50,473 nucleotides of DNA from an uncultured Dialister sp. (GCA_900759415.1 CAAEVC010000049.1:1-50473); one strand, 5' to 3'; shown: positions 15,518-24,555, numbered from the stretch's first letter. Made by a program: numbers and translations. Notes: generated by a model from the sequence alone, not told the origin.

Positions 15518-15859
15518 TTAGTCAACCAGAGAAATGATAACTTCTGGTGCGTTATCGCCAAGACGGCTGTCCAGTTTCACAATGCGGGTGTAACCACCAT
15601 TGCGTTCTGTGTATTTCTTTGCAATTTCATCAAACAGTTTCTTGGTAACAGCCTTATCCATAACGAAAGCTTCAGCCTGACGACGAGCGTGGAGATCGCC
15701 TCTCTTAGCGAGGGAGATCATTTTATCAGCTACGTGGCGGAGTTCTTTAGCTTTGGATTCAGTAGTCTTAATCTGACCATGCTGGAAAAGGGCGGTTACA
15801 AGACTGCGCAGCAGTGCTTTACGAGCGCTGCTGACTCTTCTCAATCTACTACGAGCCAT
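15518..15859 (-). CDS. rplQ: Ribosomal protein L17 (bL17)
   Basis: 113 residues, the short bacterial form. The N-terminus has the RRVSSARKALLRSLVTAL core and TTESKAKELR, both typical of L17, which sits at the peptide exit tunnel. It is the last gene of the cluster, 21 bases after rpoA, with AGGAGG before its start and the terminator right after its stop. Confidence 0.97.
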   Translation of the reverse strand: MARSRLRRVSSARKALLRSLVTALFQHGQIKTTESKAKELRHVADKMISLAKRGDLHARRQAEAFVMDKAVTKKLFDEIAKKYTERNGGYTRIVKLDSRLGDNAPEVIISLVD

Positions 15860-15880
15860 TTCTTTCCTCCTATTAATATA

Positions 15881-16873
15881 TCAATCCCTGGTGTCTTTGA
15901 GATGAAGTCCGTAATCCCGGAAGTTAGCCAGTTTTTCTTTGATTTCATCTACAGATTTTTTACCAAGGTTGCGTACACGGGTCAATTCATCTTCTGTCTT
16001 GTCTGTGAGTTCGCCGATGGTGTTGATTTCAGCTCTCTTCAGGCAGTTAAATGCGCGGACAGAAAGTTCCAGTTCATCGATAGGAAGTTCACGAATGGCT
16101 TCTTCATCAATTTTCTTCTGGTTTTCTGCGGAAGGTGCATCATTGTCTTCTCTTTCAACGAATTCAGAGCCAGGCTGGCTGACGCCGATTCTGCTGAAGT
16201 TTTCGAAGCAGTTGATGAGGATATTGGCAGCTGTTGCCACTGCATCGTCTGCATTGACAGAGCCGTCGGTATCCAGTTCGAGAGTCAATTTGTCGTAGTC
16301 CATTTCATTGCCTACGCGGGTATCGCTGACTTCGTAGTTGCATTTAATGACAGGAGAATAAATGGAGTCGATCGGGATAACGCCGATAACGTCATCATCC
16401 CTCTTGTTCTTTGTAAAAGGTACATAGCCATGTCCACGATTGATGGTCATTTCCATACCCAGATGGGCATCGGAATCCAGTGTGCAGATGGCCAGATCTT
16501 TGTTGAGAACATCTATTTCTGCCGGTAATACCATATCACCAGCATGGAAAATACCTTCTTTAGTGATATCGATTCTGACGGTAATCGGGAAGGTCGCTTC
16601 GTCGTGGGCGATGAAACGGATCTTCTTCAGGTTCAGAATCATATCTGTTACATCTTCTCTGACGCCGTTAATAGTTGAAAATTCATGAAGCACGCCGTCG
16701 ATTTTGATAGACGTAATAGCCACACCGTCTAAAGATGAAAGCAACACGCGTCTTAAGCTGTTTCCCAGTGTGATGCCATAGCCTCTTTCGAGAGGTTCGC
16801 ATTCAAACTTGCCATGACGTTTGTCATCGCTGAGTTCCACAGTCTTTATTGTGAAGCTTGTATTTTCGATCAT
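15881..16873 (-). CDS. rpoA: DNA-directed RNA polymerase subunit alpha
   Basis: 330 residues. The N-terminal assembly domain (about 1-235) contains ERGYGITLGNSLRRVLLSS. A linker at about 236-260 is followed by the C-terminal domain with LELSVRAFNCLKRAEI and the VRNLGKKSVDEI helix that contacts UP elements and activators. It lies directly after rpsK. In many bacteria rpsD sits between these two genes, and it does not here. Confidence 0.97.
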   Translation of the reverse strand: MIENTSFTIKTVELSDDKRHGKFECEPLERGYGITLGNSLRRVLLSSLDGVAITSIKIDGVLHEFSTINGVREDVTDMILNLKKIRFIAHDEATFPITVRIDITKEGIFHAGDMVLPAEIDVLNKDLAICTLDSDAHLGMEMTINRGHGYVPFTKNKRDDDVIGVIPIDSIYSPVIKCNYEVSDTRVGNEMDYDKLTLELDTDGSVNADDAVATAANILINCFENFSRIGVSQPGSEFVEREDNDAPSAENQKKIDEEAIRELPIDELELSVRAFNCLKRAEINTIGELTDKTEDELTRVRNLGKKSVDEIKEKLANFRDYGLHLKDTRD

Positions 16874-16933
16874 CCGAAAGTCCTCCTTCTGCGCCTTTCG
16901 ACGCCAAAATGAAACAGAAAGGATATACCTTAA

Positions 16934-17323
16934 TTATACTCTTCTGCGTTTCGGAGGACGGCAGCCGTTATGCGGAATTGGGGTGACGTCCTTAATGCTG
17001 CTGACTTCGATGCCTGCTGCCTGCAGTGCACGGATTGCTGCTTCACGGCCTGCGCCTGGTCCTTTTACAAAGACATCAGCGGAACGCATGCCCTGATCAA
17101 TAGCAGTCTTTGCAGCCTGTTCAGCTGCCATCTGTGCTGCAAATGGAGTGCTCTTACGGGAGCCTTTGAATCCGAGTCCACCAGCGGATGCCCAGGCGAT
17201 GGTGTTTCCGTTGGAGTCAGTAATCGTTACAATGGTGTTGTTGAAAGTAGAACGAATATGTGCTGCACCGGATTCTACATGTTTTCTTTCTTTTCTTTTT
17301 GCTTTAGTTTTTACCGTAGCCAT
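16934..17323 (-). CDS. rpsK: Ribosomal protein S11 (uS11)
   Basis: 129 residues. GAAHIRSTFNNTIVTITD and the C-terminal NGCRPPKRRRV are characteristic. It belongs to the small-subunit platform. It follows rpsM by 18 bases and precedes rpoA by 60. Confidence 0.97.
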   Translation of the reverse strand: MATVKTKAKRKERKHVESGAAHIRSTFNNTIVTITDSNGNTIAWASAGGLGFKGSRKSTPFAAQMAAEQAAKTAIDQGMRSADVFVKGPGAGREAAIRALQAAGIEVSSIKDVTPIPHNGCRPPKRRRV

Positions 17324-17341
17324 TTTATCCCTCCTTCAACA

Positions 17342-17719
17342 TTACTTCTTTGTTGCAGTCTTCTTGCCTGCAATTGTCTTCTTCGGTCCTTTACGGGTAC
17401 GAGCGTTGGTCTTTGTTCTCTGACCACGTACCGGCAGTCCTTCACGATGACGTCTGCCTCTGTAGGAGCCGATTTCAACCAGACGTTTAATGTTGAGAGA
17501 TTCTTCTCTACGGAGATCGCCTTCTACTTTGTAGTCAGCAAGTACGTTGCGGATACCTGCAACGTCATCTTCAGTCAGATCTCTAACTCGGATATCAGGA
17601 TTAATTCCTGCTTTAGCTAAAATTTCTTTGGAAAGAGTGGGGCCAATTCCATAAATATAAGTTAAGCCGATCTCAACGCGCTTATCTCTTGGTAAGTCTA
17701 CACCAGCTATACGTGCCAT
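17342..17719 (-). CDS. rpsM: Ribosomal protein S13 (uS13)
   Basis: 125 residues. RIAGVDLPRDKRVEIGLTYI at the start and the basic C-terminal GLPVRGQRTKTNARTRKG tail are typical. S13 sits in the head of the small subunit and touches P-site tRNA. It starts 23 bases after rpmJ with AGGAGG ahead. Confidence 0.97.
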   Translation of the reverse strand: MARIAGVDLPRDKRVEIGLTYIYGIGPTLSKEILAKAGINPDIRVRDLTEDDVAGIRNVLADYKVEGDLRREESLNIKRLVEIGSYRGRRHREGLPVRGQRTKTNARTRKGPKKTIAGKKTATKK

Positions 17720-17742
17720 CTACTCTTTAACCTCCTTTTTAA

Positions 17743-17856
17743 TTAACCTTGTCTCTGCTTATGTTTCGGATTTTCACAAATGACCATTACACGGCCTTTG
17801 CGTTTGATGATCTTGCACTTGTCGCACATCTTTTTAACGGACGGTCTGACCTTCAT
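17743..17856 (-). CDS. rpmJ: Ribosomal protein L36 (bL36), zinc-binding form
   Basis: A 37-residue gene read from the ATG at 17856 to TAA at 17743. It opens MKVRPSVKKMCDKC and ends ENPKHKQRQG. Two Cys in CDKC, one in VICENP and the His in PKHKQR form the usual zinc ribbon. AGGAGG-like sequence precedes the start. It lies between infA and rpsM as in most Firmicutes. Confidence 0.95.
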   Translation of the reverse strand: MKVRPSVKKMCDKCKIIKRKGRVMVICENPKHKQRQG

Positions 17857-17872
17857 CTTGGTTCCTCCTTAC

Positions 17873-18094
17873 TTACTTGTAACGATAGGTAATCCTGCCG
17901 TGCTCTGAATCGTATGGCGTTAATTCTACTGTTACTTTATCTCCGGGCAGTATACGGATGAAATTCATCCTCATTTTGCCGGAAATAGTAGCCAGCACAA
18001 TATGGCCGCCGTTTTCCAGTTTAACACGGAACATGGCGTTTGGAAGTTTTTCTACAACTTTACCTTCCACTTCAATAACGTCTGCCTTGCTCAT
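17873..18094 (-). CDS. infA: Translation initiation factor IF-1
   Basis: 73 residues forming a single S1/OB-fold: VIEVEGKVVEKLPNAMFRV, then GGHIVLATISGKMR, MNFIRILPGD and the C-terminal GRITYRYK. IF-1 blocks the A site during initiation. It follows map by 41 bases; the KOW-domain gene sometimes found here is absent. Confidence 0.97.
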   Translation of the reverse strand: MSKADVIEVEGKVVEKLPNAMFRVKLENGGHIVLATISGKMRMNFIRILPGDKVTVELTPYDSEHGRITYRYK

Positions 18095-18135
18095 GAGAGC
18101 CTCCTTTGGCTTACATATACTGTCCGCTGGTAACT

Positions 18136-18888
18136 TCAGTTTCTCAGCGTCAGAATTCTGGGACCATCTTTTGTTATGGCGATGGTGTGTTCTACATGGG
18201 CCGATGGTTTGCCATCAGCAGTAACAACACCCCAGCCATCACGAAGAGTAATGATATCTGGACTACCCATGGTAATCATAGGTTCGATGCAGATACACAT
18301 GCCTTCTTCCAGACGAGGACCATGGCCTGGCGTTCCGTAATTTGGAATTTCTGGATCTTCGTGCATGTCTGTTCCAATGCCATGACCTACATATTCTTTC
18401 AGAATCCCGTAACCGTAGGGTTTCACGTAGCTTTCAACTGCATGGCCGATGTCGCCTACTGTATTTCCTACGACAGCCTGTTTGATGCCAGCGAAAAGTG
18501 CACCTTCGGTGACTTCAATCAGCTGAAGATTCTTCTTGTTTGTATGTCCGACCGGAACAGTGATACAGGAATCACCCATGTAACCATTTAATTCTACCAC
18601 AAGATCGATAGAAATGATATCACCTTTTTTTAAAATCTTTCTTGCAGAAGGAATTCCGTGGACAACAGTGTCATTGACAGAGGCACAAATAGACCCCGGA
18701 TAGCCCTGATAGCCTTTTTCCGCAGGTATTCCGCCTCGTTCTTTTATAAAAGTTTCTGCCAGATGGTCAAGATCAAGAGTACTCATGCCTGGCTTTACTG
18801 CTTTTTCAAGCATAGAAAGGGTTTCCGCAGTCAGTTTGCTGGCTGCGGCAATCTTTTCTACTTCTTCAGGTGTATGAATGATAATCAT
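18136..18888 (-). CDS. map: Type I methionine aminopeptidase
   Basis: 250 residues. It removes the N-terminal Met from new proteins using two metal ions. The pita-bread fold residues are visible: the SVNDTVVHGIPS segment with its His, ISIDLVVELNGYMGDS with a metal Asp pair, YVGHGIGTDMHEDPE, and CICIEPM with a Glu ligand. The start overlaps the adk stop by four bases (ATGA), so translation is coupled. Confidence 0.96.
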   Translation of the reverse strand: MIIIHTPEEVEKIAAASKLTAETLSMLEKAVKPGMSTLDLDHLAETFIKERGGIPAEKGYQGYPGSICASVNDTVVHGIPSARKILKKGDIISIDLVVELNGYMGDSCITVPVGHTNKKNLQLIEVTEGALFAGIKQAVVGNTVGDIGHAVESYVKPYGYGILKEYVGHGIGTDMHEDPEIPNYGTPGHGPRLEEGMCICIEPMITMGSPDIITLRDGWGVVTADGKPSAHVEHTIAITKDGPRILTLRN

Positions 18889-19538
18889 TTGGAAGCCTTC
18901 TTTAATGCGTCCTGGATATCTTCATACACTTTTTCCATGGACTGATCTCCGTTGATTTCATAATACCGGCCGCTGACTTTATAGTAGTCGATGAGAGGCT
19001 TTGTGGATGATTCGTATACATCCAGTCTCTGGGAGATGGTTTTTTCATTGTCATCTGCCCGCTGGTACAGTTCACCGCCGCAGTTGTCGCAAATGCCTTC
19101 CTGCTTTGGCGGACGGAATTCTTTATGGAAAGAAGCACCGCATTTCTTGCATACCAGTCTGCCGCTTACTCTCTTGATGATGTCATTTTTGTTGGCATTG
19201 ATGCCAATGACAGCAGTAAGCTGGATTCCCAGTTCATGAAGAATGGAATCCAGAGCAGCTGCCTGGGCGGTGGTGCGGGGGAATCCGTCGAGGATCCATC
19301 CCTTTTTGCAGTCATCCTGTCCCAGTCTTTCTTTTACGATGCCTACGGTTACACTATCCGGCACAAGAGCGCCCTTGTCCATGTAGCTTTTAGCTTCTTT
19401 GCCAAGAGCTGTTCCTGATTTCACAGCGGCACGGAACATGTCGCCTGTGGCAATCTGGGGGATGCCGTAATCACGAATGAGTTTTTCTGCCTGAGTGCCT
19501 TTGCCCGCACCGGGAGGTCCCATTAATAAGATATACAT
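18885..19538 (-). CDS. adk: Adenylate kinase, zinc-LID form
   Basis: 217 residues. The P-loop GPPGAGKGTQ is at residues 7-16, and DGFPRT binds substrate. The LID domain carries four Cys in CKKC and CDNC, the zinc-stabilised form common in Gram-positive lineages. It interconverts ATP, AMP and ADP. It lies between secY and map as is usual for the spc operon. Confidence 0.97.
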   Translation of the reverse strand: MYILLMGPPGAGKGTQAEKLIRDYGIPQIATGDMFRAAVKSGTALGKEAKSYMDKGALVPDSVTVGIVKERLGQDDCKKGWILDGFPRTTAQAAALDSILHELGIQLTAVIGINANKNDIIKRVSGRLVCKKCGASFHKEFRPPKQEGICDNCGGELYQRADDNEKTISQRLDVYESSTKPLIDYYKVSGRYYEINGDQSMEKVYEDIQDALKKASK

Positions 19539-19564
19539 ATCCCTACTCCTTATCTTAAACGAAA

Positions 19565-20827
19565 TTATTTAATAAAGCCCTGATAGTTTCTTGTAACCAT
19601 ATATGACTGTGCCTGTCTCATGGTGTCCAGTGCAACGCCGACGATAATGAGGAGGGATGTACCACCGAAGTACACGCCTTCAATGCCGGTGATGTTTCCG
19701 ATGAAGTTCGGAAGGATTGCAATGAATGCCAGGAATACGGCACCGGTTAATGTGATTCTGGACAATACCTTGTCTATGTACAGCATGGTCGGTTCACCAG
19801 GACGGATGCCCGGGATGAATCCCCCATATTTCTTCATGTTGTCTGCCAGATCTTTGATGTTGACGGAAATGGCGGTATAGAAATAGGTGAAGATGAAAAT
19901 GAGGATGCCGTAGCACATGGTATTTGGCCATGTGCCCCACCCGAAGAATGTGCCTACAGACTGGATCCAGCTTACGTGAATGAACTGGGCCAGGGTGATA
20001 GGAAGCATGAGAATGGAAGATGCGAAGATGATGGGGATGACACCGGCCTGGTTCACTTTCAGTGGCAGGTAGGTGGAATGGCCGCCATACATTTTACGTC
20101 CAATGACACGCTTTGCATACTGGATAGGTACTCTTCTCTGTCCTTCATTGACTTCGATGACCATGAGAATCATAGCCAGAGCGATGATGACGAACAGGAG
20201 GAGCTGGAATGGAGTGATAGTACCAACTTTAAGGTAATCGATGACCGTGGAAAGGGCCTGCGGGAAGCGGGCTACGATACCACAGAAAATAATCAGGGAA
20301 ATACCATTTCCAATACCATGTTCTGTGATTTTGTCGCCGATCCACATCAGGAGGCAGGTGCCAGCGGTGAGGACGACAACAATAAGACAGAAATACAGCC
20401 AGCTGTTATCAACAAGAGCATTGTTGATACGCAGAGCATAGGTCATGCCGAATGCCTGCACAGCTGCCAGGAATACAGTGAAGTATCTTGTAACTTTCTG
20501 AATTCTCTTGAATCCTTCAGCTCCGTCTTTTCTCCATTCTTCCAGTGTGGGGATGACGGCAGTCAGGAGCTGCATGATAATGGATGAGTTGATGTATGGT
20601 GTAATGCTCATGGCAAATATAGAGAATCTGCTGAGAGCGCCACCAGAGAAGAGATCCAGGAAACCGAAGAGGTTTCCGGATGTAAACAGGCTTTCAATTA
20701 CTGAAGCATCAACTCCAGGCACGGGGATGTGTACCCCGAGTCGGAAGAGGACGAACATCAGGAAAGTGAAAAGGATGCGATCTTTGAGTTCTTTATTTGC
20801 AAAAAGATTTGCTAAAGTAGATCCCAT
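19565..20827 (-). CDS. secY: Protein translocase subunit SecY
   Basis: 420 residues with ten predicted membrane helices. It is the channel of the Sec translocon. Characteristic segments are FRLGVHIPVPGVD near the start, MSITPYINSSIIMQLL in helix 2, and GFIPGIRPGEPT in the large cytoplasmic loop. It begins one base after the rplO stop. Confidence 0.97.
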   Translation of the reverse strand: MGSTLANLFANKELKDRILFTFLMFVLFRLGVHIPVPGVDASVIESLFTSGNLFGFLDLFSGGALSRFSIFAMSITPYINSSIIMQLLTAVIPTLEEWRKDGAEGFKRIQKVTRYFTVFLAAVQAFGMTYALRINNALVDNSWLYFCLIVVVLTAGTCLLMWIGDKITEHGIGNGISLIIFCGIVARFPQALSTVIDYLKVGTITPFQLLLFVIIALAMILMVIEVNEGQRRVPIQYAKRVIGRKMYGGHSTYLPLKVNQAGVIPIIFASSILMLPITLAQFIHVSWIQSVGTFFGWGTWPNTMCYGILIFIFTYFYTAISVNIKDLADNMKKYGGFIPGIRPGEPTMLYIDKVLSRITLTGAVFLAFIAILPNFIGNITGIEGVYFGGTSLLIIVGVALDTMRQAQSYMVTRNYQGFIK

Positions 20828-20828
20828 A

Positions 20829-21275
20829 TCAGATCACCTCTACTTTTCCACCTGCTGCTTCGATTTTCTGCTGAGCGGATTTTGTGAACCCCTGAGCTCT
20901 TACGGTCAGAGCCTTGGTCAGTTCGCCGTCACCCAGTACACGTACACCATCGAGAACGTTTTTAAGAATACCTGCTTCAACGAGAGCAGCCGGATCTACA
21001 ACAGCGTTGCTGTCGAAGCGGTTGAGCTGTTCAACATTGATTTCAGCGAATTTAAGAGCAAAAATGTTTTTGAAGCCTCTCTTTGGAAGACGACGGTAGA
21101 GTGGCATCTGGCCACCTTCAAAGCCCGGACGAGTGCCACCGGAATGACCGGTTCTTGCATGCTGGCCTTTCGCACCGCGGGTGGACTGTTTGCCCATGCC
21201 GCTGCCGAGACCTCTGCCTACACGACGACGTTCTCTTGTGGAGCCTTCTGCCGGTTTTAATTCATGCAGTTTCAT
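20829..21275 (-). CDS. rplO: Ribosomal protein L15 (uL15)
   Basis: 148 residues. The glycine- and arginine-rich N-terminus (GRGLGSGMGKQSTRG, GFEGGQMPLYRRLPKRGF) is diagnostic. It follows rpmD by 19 bases and runs straight into secY. Confidence 0.97.
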   Translation of the reverse strand: MKLHELKPAEGSTRERRRVGRGLGSGMGKQSTRGAKGQHARTGHSGGTRPGFEGGQMPLYRRLPKRGFKNIFALKFAEINVEQLNRFDSNAVVDPAALVEAGILKNVLDGVRVLGDGELTKALTVRAQGFTKSAQQKIEAAGGKVEVI

Positions 21276-21294
21276 CAGTGCACCTCCTTCTTAA

Positions 21295-21474
21295 TTATTC
21301 TGCTTCTCTGCATTCAACCAGATGACGGACAGAGTGAATCATGCCCTTGATCTGTGGGGTAAGTTCTTTTTCTACAGAGGAATTGGTCTTATGAAGGCCA
21401 AGTGCCTTGATAGTAGCGATATGCTCAGGTCTGGAGCCAATCACGCTTTTTTTCAGTGTAATAATAACTTTCAT
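21295..21474 (-). CDS. rpmD: Ribosomal protein L30 (uL30)
   Basis: A 59-residue gene read from the ATG at 21474 to TAA at 21295. It starts MKVIITLKKSVIGSRPEH and contains the LGLHKTNSSVE segment. Order rpsE-rpmD-rplO is canonical. Its start is eleven bases past the rpsE stop, with a G-rich Shine-Dalgarno stretch. Confidence 0.95.
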   Translation of the reverse strand: MKVIITLKKSVIGSRPEHIATIKALGLHKTNSSVEKELTPQIKGMIHSVRHLVECREAE

Positions 21475-21485
21475 GAGGGGCCCCC

Positions 21486-21986
21486 TTAGTTATAAATTTC
21501 GTCCAGGCTCTTTCCGCGGAGTGCTGCAACAGTCTCTGCATTTTCGAGCTTGGAGAGACCATCCATGGTAGCTCTAACCATGTTGATCGGGTTAGAAGAA
21601 CCAAGGGATTTAGTCAGAATGTTACGAATGCCTGCAAGAGCGAGTACGGCACGAACCGGGCCGCCGGCTTTAACACCGGTACCTTCAGCAGCAGGTTTCA
21701 TAACTACCTTGCCGGCACCATAGATGCCGATCATCGGATGAGGAATGGTACCATTCTTCAGAGCCACAGTGATCATGTTTTTCTTAGCGTCTTCAACGCC
21801 CTTACGGATAGCTTCCGGAACTTCGGCTGCTTTGCCGAGGCCAGCGCCTACTCTGCCTTTGCCATCACCGACTACTACTACAGCAGCAAAGGAAAAACGA
21901 CGGCCGCCTTTTACGACTTTAGCAACGCGGTTGATGAAAACGACGTTTTCCTTTAAGTCGGATTCCTGTTTTTCAAATCTTGGCAT
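21486..21986 (-). CDS. rpsE: Ribosomal protein S5 (uS5)
   Basis: 166 residues. It has an N-terminal double-stranded-RNA-like fold with VVKGGRRFSFAAVVVVGDGK and a C-terminal domain with GIRNILTKSLGSSNPINMV. S5 shapes decoding fidelity at the mRNA entry. Spacing to rplR and rpmD is short, as in the spc operon. Confidence 0.97.
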   Translation of the reverse strand: MPRFEKQESDLKENVVFINRVAKVVKGGRRFSFAAVVVVGDGKGRVGAGLGKAAEVPEAIRKGVEDAKKNMITVALKNGTIPHPMIGIYGAGKVVMKPAAEGTGVKAGGPVRAVLALAGIRNILTKSLGSSNPINMVRATMDGLSKLENAETVAALRGKSLDEIYN

Positions 21987-22006
21987 GTGCTTTCTCCTTT
22001 ACCTTA

Positions 22007-22372
22007 TTAAAATTTCAAGCCAGCTTCACGGGCACCATCAGCCAGAGCCTGTACTCTGCCATGATAGATGTAACCACCGCGGTCGAATACGACAGTTTCA
22101 ATTCCCTTTTCAAGAGCTCTCTTTGCTACAAGAGCGCCTACAGCCTTAGCTGCTTCAGCGTTGCCGCCGTATGGGAACTGAGCTTTAATTTCTTTGTCTA
22201 AGGTATTAGCCGATACCAGAGTTACGCCAGCTTCATCATCGATGACCTGTGCATAAATGTTAGCGAGAGATCTGAAAACATTGAGACGCGGGCAAGCGGC
22301 AGTACCGGAGATTTTCTTACGAAGACGCAGATGACGGCGAATAACCGCATTTCTGGTTGCATTTTTACGCAT
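22007..22372 (-). CDS. rplR: Ribosomal protein L18 (uL18)
   Basis: 121 residues. RHLRLRKKISGTAACPRLNV and the C-terminal YHGRVQALADGAREAGLKF are typical. It binds 5S rRNA in the central protuberance. Confidence 0.97.
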   Translation of the reverse strand: MRKNATRNAVIRRHLRLRKKISGTAACPRLNVFRSLANIYAQVIDDEAGVTLVSANTLDKEIKAQFPYGGNAEAAKAVGALVAKRALEKGIETVVFDRGGYIYHGRVQALADGAREAGLKF

Positions 22373-22390
22373 ATTCTTTTACCTCCTGAA

Positions 22391-22933
22391 TTACTTTGTT
22401 GCGCCGGTCTTACCAGCCTTACGGCGTACGTATTCACCGGAATAACGGATACCCTTGCCTTTGTAAGGTTCCGGTTCTCTCCAGGCGCGGATTTCAGCTG
22501 CTACCTGGCCGACAACTTCTTTATCGCAGCCGGATACAACGATTACAACGGAAGATGGAGTTGTAATGGTGATGCCTTCCGGTGGAGTAATGATAACCGG
22601 ATGAGAGAAACCAAGAGCCAGTTTCAGGTTTTTACCCTGCATCTGAGCATTGTAGCCTACGCCCTGGATTTCCAGTTTCTTTTCGAAACCTTCAGTTACG
22701 CCTACAACCATGTTGTGGATGAGGGTACGGTTCAGACCGTGCAGTGCACGATTTTTAATTTCGTCATTTGGACGGGAAACAATGATTTCATTGTTTTCCA
22801 TTTTAATGTCCATTTCTTCATTCAGTGTACGGGACAGTGTACCTTTTGGACCTTTTACGGTAACTGTATGGCCGTCAATCTTGACTTCCACACCAGCCGG
22901 AACCGCAATAGGTTTCTTGCCAATTCTTGACAT
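22391..22933 (-). CDS. rplF: Ribosomal protein L6 (uL6)
   Basis: 180 residues with two repeated alpha/beta domains. SRIGKKPIAVPAGVEV opens it and the C-terminal YKGKGIRYSGEYVRRKAGK closes it. It lies near the factor-binding site of the large subunit. Confidence 0.97.
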   Translation of the reverse strand: MSRIGKKPIAVPAGVEVKIDGHTVTVKGPKGTLSRTLNEEMDIKMENNEIIVSRPNDEIKNRALHGLNRTLIHNMVVGVTEGFEKKLEIQGVGYNAQMQGKNLKLALGFSHPVIITPPEGITITTPSSVVIVVSGCDKEVVGQVAAEIRAWREPEPYKGKGIRYSGEYVRRKAGKTGATK

Positions 22934-22950
22934 TCTATACCTCCAACGGA

Positions 22951-23349
22951 TTACCAGACAAACGCAAGAACTTCGCCGCCAAGACCTTCTCTGCGAGCAG
23001 CCTTGTCAGTCATAACGCCCTTGGATGTGGAAATAATAGCGATACCGAGGCCTCCGAGAACCTTTGGCAGTTCTTCCTTGCTGGAGTAAACTCTAAGACC
23101 TGGTTTAGAAATTCTCTTCAGACCTTTGATAACCTTTTCACGGTTAGCACCATATTTCAGGGCTACGCGAAGAACCTGATGTCCTTCCACTTCAGTCTGT
23201 TCTACATTTCTGATAAAGCCTTCATCTTTTAAAATTGTGAGCACAGCTGCCTTAATTTTAGAAGCAGGCATATCTACATGATCATGATATGCATCATTCG
23301 CGTTACGAATACGGGTAAGCATATCCGCAATCGGATCGGTTGTTACCAT
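22951..23349 (-). CDS. rpsH: Ribosomal protein S8 (uS8)
   Basis: 132 residues. DPIADMLTRIRNANDAYHD starts it, and GIAIISTSKGVMTDKAARR near the C-terminus is the RNA-binding signature. In E. coli S8 represses the spc operon by binding the mRNA near rplE; I see no proof of such a site here. Confidence 0.97.
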   Translation of the reverse strand: MVTTDPIADMLTRIRNANDAYHDHVDMPASKIKAAVLTILKDEGFIRNVEQTEVEGHQVLRVALKYGANREKVIKGLKRISKPGLRVYSSKEELPKVLGGLGIAIISTSKGVMTDKAARREGLGGEVLAFVW

Positions 23350-23369
23350 TATTTAATCCTCCTTCCAAA

Positions 23370-23639
23370 TTACCAGCTGGCTTTTCTAATTCCTGGAATT
23401 TCACCGTTGTAAGCCAGATCACGGAACTGGTTACGGCAAATTCCGAATTTACGCATATAGCCGTGGGGACGGCCGGTCAGTTTGCAACGATTATGCAGAC
23501 GTGTCGGGGAAGCGTTACGCGGGAGTTTGGAAAGAGCTTCCCAGTCTCCAGCTTCTTTCAGAGCCTGACGTTTGGCTGCATATTTCTGAACAGCGAGTTC
23601 TCTCTTCTTCTCGCGTTCCAACATAGACTTCTTTGCCAT
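23370..23639 (-). CDS. rpsN: Ribosomal protein S14, long zinc-free form (uS14)
   Basis: 89 residues, the long form without the CxxC zinc ribbon. It carries NRCKLTGRPHGYMRKFGIC, the E. coli-like version. Many Firmicutes keep the 61-residue zinc form in this position and the long form elsewhere, so the operon copy being the long form is worth noting. It follows rplE by 13 bases. Confidence 0.96.
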   Translation of the reverse strand: MAKKSMLEREKKRELAVQKYAAKRQALKEAGDWEALSKLPRNASPTRLHNRCKLTGRPHGYMRKFGICRNQFRDLAYNGEIPGIRKASW

Positions 23640-23652
23640 ATTGTCCTCCGTC

Positions 23653-24192
23653 TTATTTCTTGAACGGCATACCGAACTGTTTCAGCAGTTCGCGGGATTC
23701 TTCATCTGTCTTAGCCGTTGTTACTACAATGATATCCATACCACGGATTCTGTCGATTTTTTCATAATCAACTTCCGGGAAAATCAGCTGTTCTTTAACG
23801 CCGAATGCATAGTTGCCACGGCCGTCGAAGCTCTTGTCGCTGATACCACGGAAATCGCGGACGCGTGGAAGAGCGATGTTGATCAGACGATCGAGGAATT
23901 CATACATTCTGTCGCCACGAAGGGTTACTTTGCAGCCCAGTGGCATTCCTTCACGGATTTTCCATGCAGCAAGAGATTTGTGAGCCTTGCAGATCATCGG
24001 CTGCTGACCAGTGATAGCTGCGAGATCAGATGCTGCTGCGTCAACTGCTTTAGAGTTTTCAGTAGCTTCGCCTACACCAATGTTGATGACGATTTTTTCC
24101 AGTTTCGGAATTTCCATGTCATTCTTGTAGCCGAACTTTTCGCGCATGGTATTTTTAATCTGCGCCTTGTATAAGTCGTTTAATCTGGACAC
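23653..24192 (-). CDS. rplE: Ribosomal protein L5 (uL5)
   Basis: 179 residues. IVINIGVGEATENSKAV and GMPLGCKVTLRGDRMYEFLD are typical. It binds 5S rRNA and contacts P-site tRNA. Confidence 0.97.
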   Translation of the reverse strand: MSRLNDLYKAQIKNTMREKFGYKNDMEIPKLEKIVINIGVGEATENSKAVDAAASDLAAITGQQPMICKAHKSLAAWKIREGMPLGCKVTLRGDRMYEFLDRLINIALPRVRDFRGISDKSFDGRGNYAFGVKEQLIFPEVDYEKIDRIRGMDIIVVTTAKTDEESRELLKQFGMPFKK

Positions 24193-24211
24193 TTGTTATC
24201 CTCCTTCCCGC

Positions 24212-24544
24212 TTATGCCTTGTCAATAATAGCGCCGCTCTTAACAGCTGCTCTTACGTAAGAGCCGTCCTTCTGCTGGACTTTCTTTACGCGGGTCGGTT
24301 TCTTGGATTCCGGATCCAGAAGCATAACCTTGGAAGCATAGATTGGAGCTTCTTTTTCAATAATGCCGCCCTTTGGATTAGCCTGGGTCGGTTTTGCGTG
24401 TTTCTTAATCATGTTGACGCCTTCAACGACAACACGGCCTTCTTTCGGCATAGCAGCTTTGATTTTGCCCTGCTTGCCTTTATCTTTGCCGGAAATGACT
24501 ACAACTGTGTCTCCGGTCTTTACGTGCAGTTTCTGACTCATCAT
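24212..24544 (-). CDS. rplX: Ribosomal protein L24 (uL24)
   Basis: 110 residues with an N-terminal KOW motif (KTGDTVVVISGKDKGKQGKI). It is an early assembly protein near the exit tunnel. Confidence 0.97.
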   Translation of the reverse strand: MMSQKLHVKTGDTVVVISGKDKGKQGKIKAAMPKEGRVVVEGVNMIKKHAKPTQANPKGGIIEKEAPIYASKVMLLDPESKKPTRVKKVQQKDGSYVRAAVKSGAIIDKA

Positions 24545-24555
24545 TTGCCTCCCTA

